DNA of 5,206 nt, from assembly GCA_002495225.1 (NCBI GenBank), contig DAEF01000162.1, positions 1 to 5,206 of the forward strand, in the 5' to 3' direction. This document shows, piece after piece, positions 1 to 5,094 of this stretch. Source of the DNA: Methanoregulaceae archaeon UBA288. Lineage in GTDB: Archaea > Halobacteriota > Methanomicrobia > Methanomicrobiales > Methanospirillaceae. Position numbers and translations under genes: made by a program. A model generated the notes under the pieces. It did no database searches. It saw only the letters and a program-made list of their open reading frames with translations, and was not told the DNA's origin. The first letter of the stretch is position 1. The number at the start of each line of letters is the position of its first letter.

Positions 1-462
1 TTCCCGCACCGCACGGTGCTCGACAACCTGACCGACGCGATCGGCCTGGAGTTCCCCAAGGAACTGGCCATGCGCAAGGCGATCGTGACCCTCAAGATGG
101 CCGGCTTCTCGGACGAGAAGAGCCGGGCCGTGCTCGACCGGCTGCCTGGGCAGCTCTCGGAAGGCGAAAAGCATCGCGTCGCCCTGGCGCAGGTGCTGAT
201 CCGGGAACCGATGCTGGTCATTCTCGACGAGCCGACGGGGACGATGGATCCGATCACGAAGATCGACGTCAAGCACTCGATCCTGCATGCCCGCGAGGAG
301 ATGGAGGAGACGTTCATCGTCGTCAGCCACGACATGGACTTTGTCCGCGACATCTGCGACCGGCTCGCGCTGATGCGCGGCGGCAAGATCATCAAGATCG
401 GGCCCACGGCAGAAGTGCTCGAGCATCTGACCGATGAGGAGCGGCAGGCCGGTTCGCCCTGA
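1..462 (+). CDS. atwA: Methyl-coenzyme M reductase activation component A2 (AtwA), C-terminal part, 5' truncated by window edge
   Basis: The reading frame is open from base 1 and runs 153 residues to TGA, so the gene starts before the window. This is the end of the second nucleotide-binding domain of a soluble tandem ABC ATPase. Visible motifs, in window residues, are a variant ABC signature LSEGE (about 52-56), Walker B MLVILDEP (71-78) with D76 and E77, a D-loop-like GTMDP just after it, and the switch histidine in VVSHD (H110). The LSEGE signature, the phrase EPTGTMDPITK and the tail RGGKIIKIG are what I recognise as AtwA. In methanogens AtwA supplies ATP-driven activity for reductive activation of the Ni-F430 centre of methyl-coenzyme M reductase, in a cytoplasmic complex. 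There are no membrane segments. The Walker A half and the first domain lie outside the window. A generic ABC ATPase is the alternative, but the signature makes AtwA much more likely. Confidence 0.9.
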   Translation, partial: FPHRTVLDNLTDAIGLEFPKELAMRKAIVTLKMAGFSDEKSRAVLDRLPGQLSEGEKHRVALAQVLIREPMLVILDEPTGTMDPITKIDVKHSILHAREEMEETFIVVSHDMDFVRDICDRLALMRGGKIIKIGPTAEVLEHLTDEERQAGSP

Positions 463-530
463 CCTCGTTCCTCCATCTTCGTTCTCAGACCCTAAAAGAC
501 GCTGGCCGTTCCGCAGGATCGGTAGCGACC

Positions 531-539
531 CATTTTTCT
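531..539 (+). terminator. Possible oligo-T terminator after atwA
   Basis: A run of five T followed by CT (catttttct) sits about 70 bases after the atwA stop codon, in an otherwise GC-rich setting. Archaeal RNA polymerase commonly terminates at short U-runs without needing a hairpin, so this could end the atwA transcript. A C/T-rich stretch directly after the stop (about 463-488) could contribute. It is only a motif call. Confidence 0.35.
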
Positions 540-619
540 ACAAATCATGTCGTTAGTCTGAAAAATACAAGTAAAAGAAACAATAAATAAGATCGAGTCA
601 CACGAAAATAGATTATCGT
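540..619 (+). promoter_or_regulatory. AT-rich putative promoter region of the transporter operon
   Basis: This stretch is sharply AT-rich compared with the flanking genes and lies directly upstream of the binding-protein start. Candidate TATA elements are caataaataa (581-590), preceded by a purine-rich BRE-like aaaagaaa (573-580), and aaaaatacaa (561-570). If the first is used, transcription would begin near 610-615, giving a very short leader. The bases just before the ATG at 620 (aaaatagattatcgt) contain no Shine-Dalgarno motif, which fits a leaderless or short-leader message. I saw no convincing inverted repeat for a DtxR- or Fur-type metal regulator. Element assignment is tentative; promoter location is likelier than its details. 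Confidence 0.5.
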
Positions 620-1744
620 ATGATTCGTCCCCGGCACTTTCTTTTGATCGGCATGCTGGTCGTCGCCGCGATCCTCGCGGCCGGCTGCACGAGCACGGCC
701 CCGGCAGCATCCCCGGATAATGCCACCACCACGCTCACGGACATGACGAACCGGACCGTCGCTCTGAATGCGATCCCGGAGCGGGTCATCGGCGTCGGGG
801 CCGGTTCGCTCAGGATGCTCGTCTACCTGAACGCCTCGGATATGGTCGTCGCCGTGGACGAGCGCGACCGGCAACCGATGACGGCCGGCGCTCCCGGGAT
901 GCCCTCGGGCGAGGACCGGCCGTACCTGCTTGCCAACCCGGGCCTCGCCGACCTCCCCACGGCCGGCCGCATCACAGGCGACCCCGAGCTGATCATGGCA
1001 CGGCAGCCCGACGTGGTCTTCGTCACCTTTGCCACGGGAAAGGACGCCCAGACACTCCAGGAGAAGGCCGGCGTCCCTGTAATCGCGCTTGTCACGGGCG
1101 ACCTCGGCGCGAACCGAGCCGCGTTCTACGGCTCGCTCAGGACGATGGGCAAGGCCCTCGGGCGGGAGGAGCGCGCCGAGGAGGTGCTCGCGTACATCGA
1201 CGCGACCATCGACGACCTCCAGCGCAGGACCCGCGATATCCCGCCGGGTGAGCGGCCCCGGGTCTATATCGGCGGCGTCGCGTTCAACGGCGCTCACGGT
1301 TTCCTCTCGACGGACCCAGCGTACGCCCCCTTCATGCTGCTGGGCGCGAACAACGTCGCGGCCGGAACGGGCGTCGCCGGCCAGGTCATGATCGACAAGG
1401 AGAAACTGATCGAGTGGGACCCCGACGTGATCTTCATCGACGAGGCGAGCGCAGCACTGGTCGAGGCCGATCTCCGCGACCCGGTCCTCGGGTCTCTCGA
1501 CGCCGTGAAGGCCGACCGGGTCTACGGGGTCATGCCCTACAACTGGTACGCGAACAACTACGACACTGTCCTCGCCGACGCGTACTTCATCGGCAAGACC
1601 CTCTACCCCGAGCAGTTCGCCGATGTCGACCCCGCCCAGAAGGCGGACGAGATCTACCGGGCGCTGGACGGAGGCCCCGCGTATGGGGGGATGCAGGCGA
1701 TCTTCGGCGGCTTCGGGCCGTTTGCCGGGGTGAGCGGCGGATGA
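620..1744 (+). CDS. ABC transporter substrate-binding lipoprotein, FecB/BtuF type (iron-chelate or corrinoid family)
   Basis: This 374-residue protein should be the extracytoplasmic receptor of the importer encoded downstream. It begins with a lipoprotein signal: Arg/His near the N-terminus, a hydrophobic stretch (about 7-21) and a lipobox-like LAAGC with the lipidated cysteine at C23, followed by a Thr/Ser/Ala/Pro linker (24-38). The mature part has the periplasmic-binding-protein type II (PF01497) pattern: a first beta segment with TDMTNRTVALNAIPERVIGV (41-60), a middle strand QPDVVFVTF (129-137) followed by AGVPVIAL, a long connecting helix (about 166-204), and a second lobe with RPRVYIGGVAFNGAHG (212-227) and DPDVIFID (267-274). 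An aromatic-rich segment PYNWYANNY (306-314) and a Gly/Phe-rich tail (351-374) follow. Relatives in methanogens are usually labelled iron transporters, but the ligand cannot be read from sequence. The start is chosen because it gives a complete signal peptide, though it has no Shine-Dalgarno site. The stop overlaps the next start as ATGA. Confidence 0.88.
   Translation: MIRPRHFLLIGMLVVAAILAAGCTSTAPAASPDNATTTLTDMTNRTVALNAIPERVIGVGAGSLRMLVYLNASDMVVAVDERDRQPMTAGAPGMPSGEDRPYLLANPGLADLPTAGRITGDPELIMARQPDVVFVTFATGKDAQTLQEKAGVPVIALVTGDLGANRAAFYGSLRTMGKALGREERAEEVLAYIDATIDDLQRRTRDIPPGERPRVYIGGVAFNGAHGFLSTDPAYAPFMLLGANNVAAGTGVAGQVMIDKEKLIEWDPDVIFIDEASAALVEADLRDPVLGSLDAVKADRVYGVMPYNWYANNYDTVLADAYFIGKTLYPEQFADVDPAQKADEIYRALDGGPAYGGMQAIFGGFGPFAGVSGG
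1727..1734 (+). promoter_or_regulatory. Ribosome binding site supporting the methyltransferase start at 1741
   Basis: GGGGTGAG lies six bases before the ATG at 1741, inside the last codons of the binding-protein gene. GGTGA matches the part of the archaeal Shine-Dalgarno sequence complementary to the 16S rRNA end. It supports the ATGA-overlapping start over the much longer open frame that extends upstream to about 1414, which has no such support and would overlap the binding-protein gene by over 300 bases. Confidence 0.6.
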
Positions 1745-2787
1745 TCGGTACGGCCGGCGCCCGGGACCTGATCGAACGCCCGCCGTTCGCGACGGAGGGC
1801 GACCTGCCCCTTCCCTGCCTCGAAGAGGCCTTCGCCGGCCTCCGCCTCTACTACGCGGTGACCGGCGCGGTCGAGATGGGACTCTTCGACCGGCTCCGCG
1901 TCCCCATGACCACCGCAGACCTCGCGGACGCCCTCGGCTCGCGGTCGCACGAGACGGCCCTCCTCTGCGAGGCGCTCGCTGACCGCGGCCTGCTCGTCCG
2001 CGAGGGGCCAGCCTTCAGGAACGGCCCCGAGGCCGACGCCTTCCTCGCCTCGGACAGCCCGTACGCCATCCGCGGCATGCTCGCGTTCCAGCAGCGGCAC
2101 GCGGAGCGCTGGCGGGAACTCCCGCAGATCCTCCTCGAGGGGCCCGAGGTGCTGCCGCGCGAGACGTTCTTCCGCGACACCGTGATCCCGTCCATGGCCG
2201 AACACGCCCGGTGCGGGCTTGTCCAGCACGTGACCGATCTCGTCGCCGATCTCCCGGAGTTCGGGGAGGCCGAAACCCTCCTCGACCTCGGCGGTGGCCA
2301 CGGGCTCTACTCCATCTCGTTCTGCCAGAGGAACCCCGGGCTCCGCGCCACGGTCTTCGACCTGCCGGCGGTCACGGGCGCGACGAAGGAGTTCATCGCC
2401 CGGTACCGGGCCGACCGGGTCTCGGTCGTTGCCGGGGATTTCAATACGGACCCCCTGCCCGGGCCGTTCGACATCGTCTTCTCTTCATCGAACCCCGGCG
2501 GAAAGGACCCCCGGCTGGTCCCGAAGATCGCGGGCGCCCTTCGCCCCGGTGGCCTCTTCCTGAACAAACAGGGGATCGATGGCGAGACCGCGGACCCGCT
2601 CGGCGACCTCGAATGGAACCTCTGGACCTTCGAGGGCGCGGTGAAACAGCAGTCGCGATACACCTTCTCGCACAGCGTCCCGCTCGAGGAGTACCACCGG
2701 GTGCTCGAGGAGAACGGCTTCTCGGTCCTCGCGGTCGTACCCGTGGACAAGACCTCCGAGATGACCCTCGCCCGGAAGGAGCGGTAA
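1741..2787 (+). CDS. SAM-dependent methyltransferase, O-methyltransferase type 2-like, embedded in transporter operon
   Basis: This 348-residue protein has the two-part build of the O-methyltransferase type 2 family (PF00891). An N-terminal winged-helix, dimerisation-like domain spans about 25-110 (LRLYYAVTGAVEMGLFDRL, then LADALGSRSHETALLCEALADRGLLV). A Rossmann-fold catalytic domain spans about 150-348. SAM-binding features are motif I LLDLGGGHG (180-188), the acidic turn after strand 2 in FDLP (206-209, D207), AGDFNTDPLP (231-240) and LRPGGLF (267-273). The residues expected to hold the catalytic HDW of plant and animal relatives instead read SSSNPGG (248-254), so the methyl acceptor and mechanism may differ. 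It has no signal peptide or membrane segments and should act in the cytoplasm. The start overlaps the preceding stop as ATGA and the permease follows after 13 bases, so it is part of the importer operon. The substrate is unknown; methylation of a metal-binding small molecule is a hypothesis only. Confidence 0.85.
   Translation: MIGTAGARDLIERPPFATEGDLPLPCLEEAFAGLRLYYAVTGAVEMGLFDRLRVPMTTADLADALGSRSHETALLCEALADRGLLVREGPAFRNGPEADAFLASDSPYAIRGMLAFQQRHAERWRELPQILLEGPEVLPRETFFRDTVIPSMAEHARCGLVQHVTDLVADLPEFGEAETLLDLGGGHGLYSISFCQRNPGLRATVFDLPAVTGATKEFIARYRADRVSVVAGDFNTDPLPGPFDIVFSSSNPGGKDPRLVPKIAGALRPGGLFLNKQGIDGETADPLGDLEWNLWTFEGAVKQQSRYTFSHSVPLEEYHRVLEENGFSVLAVVPVDKTSEMTLARKER
2776..2781 (+). promoter_or_regulatory. 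Strong Shine-Dalgarno sequence with unusually long spacing to the permease start
   Basis: AAGGAG sits in the last codons of the methyltransferase gene, 19 bases before the permease ATG at 2801. That is longer than the usual 5-10. The permease frame offers no earlier start codon: it is closed by TGA at 2762-2764 with no ATG, GTG or TTG between. There is also no better site nearer the ATG. Either this motif is incidental and translation is coupled to the upstream gene, or the long spacing tunes permease expression. Confidence 0.35.
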
Positions 2788-2800
2788 CCCGGGTCCCGCC

Positions 2801-3874
2801 ATGCACATCGACCTCCAGGCCGGCCCGGTCGCTTCGCGCTACGCCGGGTACCTGCGCGGAAAGCGGCTCTTCCTGGCCGCCTGCCTCGTGGTCCTCCTTG
2901 CCCTCGCCTGCGTCTCCATCTCGGTCGGCAGCGTGACGATCCCGGTCGCCGAGGTCGTCGCGACCCTGGTGGCCGGCCGGCCCGGCGACGCGTCGACGAT
3001 CATCTGGAACATCCGGCTGCCGCGCGTGCTCGCTGCCTGCGTCGCGGGTGCGGGGCTCGCCATTGCAGGCGGAGTGATGCAGTCAGTCCTGCGGAACCCT
3101 CTCAGCTCGCCGTACACCCTCGGCATCTCGCACGCGGCCGGGTTCGGCGCGGCCGTCGCGATCTCCCTCCTCGGCGCCGGGACCGTCTCGGCCCACATCG
3201 CGGACTCGGTCGTGGTCCGGAATCCCTATCTCGTTACGATCTGCGCCTTCGTCGCCGCGATGGTCGCCACCGGAGCCCTGCTCGCGATCTCCCGTACCCG
3301 GTCGTCGCAGCCCGAGGTGATGATCCTGGTCGGCGTGGCGCTCGCGGCGCTCTTCACGGCCGGCACGACCTTCCTCCAGTACTTCTCGAGCGCGGACCAG
3401 GTGGCGGCGATCGTTTTCTGGACGTTCGGGGATGTCGGGCGGGCGAGCTGGCCGGACGTCGCGCTGCTGACCGCGGTCGTGCTGCCCTGCATGGCCTGGT
3501 TTTTGCTGAACCGATGGAACTACAACGCGCTCGACGCCGGGGACGATACCGCGCGGAGCCTCGGCGTCCACGCCGAGCGTGTCCGGGTGACGGGGATGCT
3601 CCTCTCCTCGCTGATCACGGCGGTCGTGGTTTCGTTCCTCGGCATCATCGGCTTCATCGGCCTGCTCGGGCCGCACATGGTCCGCCGCCTCATCGGGGAC
3701 GACCAGCGGTTCCTGTTGCCGGGCTCGTTCCTTGTCGGTGCGATCATCCTGCTCGTCTCGGACACGCTCGCGCGGATCGTCCTCGCCCCGATCGTCCTGC
3801 CGGTCGGGATCCTGACGGCCTTCTTCGGGGCGCCCCTCTTCCTCTACCTGATCGTCCGGGGGTACCGGCGATGA
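2801..3874 (+). CDS. ABC transporter permease, FecCD/BtuC family
   Basis: This 357-residue integral membrane protein forms the translocation pore of a type II importer, normally as a homodimer. Its length is typical for the family. Family motifs are in order: SVTIPVAEVV (44-53), RLPRVLAA (72-79), GGVMQSVLRNPLSSPYTLGI (90-109), SQPEVMILVGVAL (169-181), FWTFGD (206-211), DDTARSLGV (248-256, the cytoplasmic loop that contacts the ATPase), GFIGLLGPHMVRRLIG (284-299) and PVGILTAFFGAPLFLYL (334-350). Hydrophobic segments are spread through the chain, compatible with about ten membrane helices: the first covers about 22-43 and the last 332-352. The N-terminus is cytoplasmic-looking and positively charged (RGKR, 19-22). 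The ATG at 2801 is the first start in frame after the upstream gene. The stop overlaps the ATPase start as ATGA. Substrate class (ferric chelate, haem or corrinoid) cannot be told from the permease. Confidence 0.93.
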   Translation: MHIDLQAGPVASRYAGYLRGKRLFLAACLVVLLALACVSISVGSVTIPVAEVVATLVAGRPGDASTIIWNIRLPRVLAACVAGAGLAIAGGVMQSVLRNPLSSPYTLGISHAAGFGAAVAISLLGAGTVSAHIADSVVVRNPYLVTICAFVAAMVATGALLAISRTRSSQPEVMILVGVALAALFTAGTTFLQYFSSADQVAAIVFWTFGDVGRASWPDVALLTAVVLPCMAWFLLNRWNYNALDAGDDTARSLGVHAERVRVTGMLLSSLITAVVVSFLGIIGFIGLLGPHMVRRLIGDDQRFLLPGSFLVGAIILLVSDTLARIVLAPIVLPVGILTAFFGAPLFLYLIVRGYRR

Positions 3875-4626
3875 TGCTGGAGGTGGACGGAGTGGGTTTC
3901 GGGTACCCGAGCCACCCCGTGCTCGAGGAGGTTTCGTTCTCGGTAAGATCGGAGGAGTTCATCGCGATCCTCGGGCCGAACGGCGTGGGGAAGACGACCC
4001 TGCTCCGGTGTCTCAACGCCCTGCTCCGGCCGGGGGCCGGGAGCGTCCTGCTCGAGGACCGCGACGTTCTCGCGATGAGCCGGCCCGAGATCGCAAGGGA
4101 GATGGCCTATGTCAGCCAGCGGAACCAGCCGATGCGGATGACCGTCTTCGACTCGGTCCTCCTCGGCCGGCGGCCGCACATGGGGTTCGACGTATCGTCC
4201 CGCGATCTCGCGGTCACGGAGGGGATCCTCCGGCGGCTCAACCTCTCGGATCTCGCGCTGCGGTACGTCGACGAGATGAGCGGGGGGGAGGTCCAGAAGG
4301 TGGCGATCGCGCGGGCGCTCGTGCAGGAGCCCCGGATCCTTTTGCTCGATGAGCCGACGAGCAGCCTGGACCTGAAAAACCAGCTCGAAATCCTGACTCT
4401 TGTCAGGGACGTGGTGAGAGACCACGGAGTCGCGGCCCTGATGACCATGCACGATCTGAACCTCGCCCTCCGGTTCGCTGATCGGTTCATCCTGATGAAG
4501 GGGGGGGCGATCCACGCGGCCGGCGGTCGCGAGGTCGTGACGGCCGAGACGATCAGGAATGTCTACGACGTGCCGGTGACGGTCGAGCAGTGCTGCGGCT
4601 TCCCAGTCGTGGTGCCGTGTGTCTGA
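3871..4626 (+). CDS. ABC transporter ATP-binding protein, FecE/BtuD type
   Basis: This 251-residue cytoplasmic ATPase powers the importer and should dimerise under the permease pair. All motifs of a working ABC domain are present: Walker A GPNGVGKTT (35-43, K41), Q-loop Q83 in YVSQR, signature MSGGE (136-140), Walker B ILLLDEP (156-162, D160 and catalytic E161), D-loop SLD (165-167) and switch H194 in MTMHD. The signature departs from the classical LSGGQ by Met for Leu and Glu for Gln, both tolerated in this family. GGREVVTAETIRNVYDVPV (218-236) is the usual C-terminal region of FecE/BtuD proteins. The last residues contain three cysteines (C241, C242, C250); at least one is common in relatives. 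The start overlaps the permease stop, with GGGGGT (3858-3863) seven bases upstream as a weak ribosome site. A second ATG follows immediately at 3874, so the first residue is uncertain by one codon. It is the last gene of the operon. Confidence 0.94.
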   Translation: MMLEVDGVGFGYPSHPVLEEVSFSVRSEEFIAILGPNGVGKTTLLRCLNALLRPGAGSVLLEDRDVLAMSRPEIAREMAYVSQRNQPMRMTVFDSVLLGRRPHMGFDVSSRDLAVTEGILRRLNLSDLALRYVDEMSGGEVQKVAIARALVQEPRILLLDEPTSSLDLKNQLEILTLVRDVVRDHGVAALMTMHDLNLALRFADRFILMKGGAIHAAGGREVVTAETIRNVYDVPVTVEQCCGFPVVVPCV

Positions 4627-4648
4627 GGATCGAACCTTCCGGTTACAG

Positions 4649-4668
4649 GGGGGCGGCGAACCGCTTCC
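4649..4668 (+). other. Hairpin-forming inverted repeat shortly after the ABC operon
   Basis: As plus-strand RNA, bases 4649-4656 pair with 4661-4668 (eight pairs, two of them G-U) around a CGAA loop. It begins 22 bases after the ATPase stop codon, so it could protect or shape the 3' end of the operon transcript. No U-run follows, so it does not look like a bacterial-type terminator. A weaker four-base hairpin (4633-4636 with 4641-4644) lies just before it. Confidence 0.4.
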
Positions 4669-4670
4669 AT

Positions 4671-4682
4671 CTTAAAAGAATA
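4671..4682 (+). promoter_or_regulatory. TATA-like AT-rich element in the convergent spacer
   Basis: cttaaaagaata is an isolated AT-rich block in GC-rich surroundings. Read on the plus strand it resembles an archaeal TATA box and would place a transcription start near 4700, ahead of three hairpins. Read on the minus strand it becomes TATTCTTTTAAG, whose TTCTTTT run could instead act as an oligo-T terminator for the DUF134 transcript. The sequence does not decide between them. Confidence 0.3.
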
Positions 4683-4722
4683 GCAATCCCGTGTCTCTTC
4701 AGGGGAAAGACGAGGGACGTGC

Positions 4723-4749
4723 GCGTCGGCCCGATCGGCGGGCCGACGC
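4723..4749. other. Perfect 10-bp inverted repeat (hairpin 1)
   Basis: GCGTCGGCCC (4723-4732) is the exact reverse complement of GGGCCGACGC (4740-4749), with a seven-base loop GATCGGC. The stem is GC-rich and would be stable in RNA from either strand. It lies between the 3' ends of two convergent genes, where a structure of this kind could mark 3' ends or belong to a small RNA. It could also be a DNA-level protein-binding palindrome. Confidence 0.6.
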
Positions 4750-4752
4750 ATC

Positions 4753-4773
4753 CTGATCTCGTTCGTAGATCAG
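4753..4773. other. Perfect 7-bp inverted repeat (hairpin 2)
   Basis: CTGATCT (4753-4759) is the exact reverse complement of AGATCAG (4767-4773), with a seven-base loop CGTTCGT. It begins three bases after hairpin 1. The loop length is the same as in hairpin 1 but the stem sequence is unrelated, so the two are not copies of one repeat. Confidence 0.5.
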
Positions 4774-4780
4774 AATGCTG

Positions 4781-4800
4781 GCGATGCGTATCCGTATCGC
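4781..4800 (+). other. 8-bp inverted repeat with one wobble pair (hairpin 3)
   Basis: GCGATGCG (4781-4788) pairs with CGTATCGC (4793-4800) around TATC. The single non-Watson-Crick position (4786 with 4795) is a G-U pair in plus-strand RNA but an A-C mismatch in minus-strand RNA, a hint that plus-strand RNA is the relevant form. It ends three bases short of the DUF134 gene. Confidence 0.45.
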
Positions 4801-4803
4801 GGT

Positions 4804-5094
4804 TCACAGGCGGTAATGGCCCCCCTCGATCCGGATAGATTTTCCGTGCGTCAGGGCGTCGGCAACCTTCTGCCGCGCCGAGGTCACCAGGCGGTGGAAC
4901 GTCGGCTGCGAGATCTCCATCATCCCGGCGCACTCACTCTGATCGAGCCCGACCAGGTCCTTGAGCCTCAATGCTTCGTACTCGTCGACCGTGAGGATGA
5001 CCGCCTCGGGAGGCAGCGCTCCCGCTCCCGCGGGTACGAACGACGTGAAGGCGGGCTGGAAACCCACCCTCCTGCACCGCCTCCGGCGCGGCAT
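4804..5094 (-). CDS. DUF134 / UPF0251 family putative helix-turn-helix DNA-binding protein
   Basis: This 96-residue protein carries the hallmarks of DUF134 (PF02001): the basic start MPRRRRCRRV, a middle block VDEYEALRLKDLVGL (36-50), and a sigma-70 region 4-like helix-turn-helix (about 50-70: LDQSECAGMMEISQPTFHRL). The family pattern of ARQKVADAL (73-81) and a GKSIRIEGG end (84-92) follows. Members are presumed transcription factors; no target is established that I can name with confidence. It is somewhat short because it stops soon after the conserved GG. The ATG overlaps the upstream gene's TAA as TAATG and there is no strong ribosome site, so translation is probably coupled to that gene. 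It converges on the transporter operon, so regulation of that operon is possible only in trans and is not shown by the sequence. Confidence 0.88.
   Translation of the reverse strand: MPRRRRCRRVGFQPAFTSFVPAGAGALPPEAVILTVDEYEALRLKDLVGLDQSECAGMMEISQPTFHRLVTSARQKVADALTHGKSIRIEGGHYRL

Noticed and set aside
540..619. Metal-regulator operator (DtxR/Fur-type palindrome) in the operon promoter
   Set aside because: I looked for an extended inverted repeat and found only arms of three or four bases, which is within chance in AT-rich DNA.
545..1297. Long minus-strand open frame (250 codons) across the promoter and binding-protein gene
   Set aside because: Its translation is rich in Arg, Asp, Gly and His with no recognisable domain, as expected of an antisense shadow of a GC-rich gene, and the plus-strand frame is a clear lipoprotein receptor.
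1414..1740. Upstream extension of the methyltransferase frame
   Set aside because: The extra 109 residues are Arg/Pro/Gly-rich shadow sequence of the binding-protein gene. The ATG at 1741 has a good ribosome site and starts just before the family's conserved N-terminal domain.
3514..3870. Upstream extension of the ATPase frame
   Set aside because: The extra 119 residues are an Arg/Pro-rich shadow of the permease gene. The ATP-binding domain begins normally at 3871.
3844..4515. Minus-strand open frame of 223 codons opposite the ATPase
   Set aside because: It is antisense to a gene with every ABC motif intact, has no domain pattern, and reflects high GC at third positions.
4627..4660. tRNA-like T-loop on the minus strand (GGTTCGATCC)
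   Set aside because: The flanking bases do not form a five-pair T stem, and no anticodon or acceptor arms are found around it, so it is not a tRNA or a convincing tRNA remnant.
4590..4933. Small open frames in the convergent spacer on both strands
   Set aside because: They overlap the ends of real genes, have no ribosome sites or recognisable composition, and the spacer is better explained by RNA-level inverted repeats.
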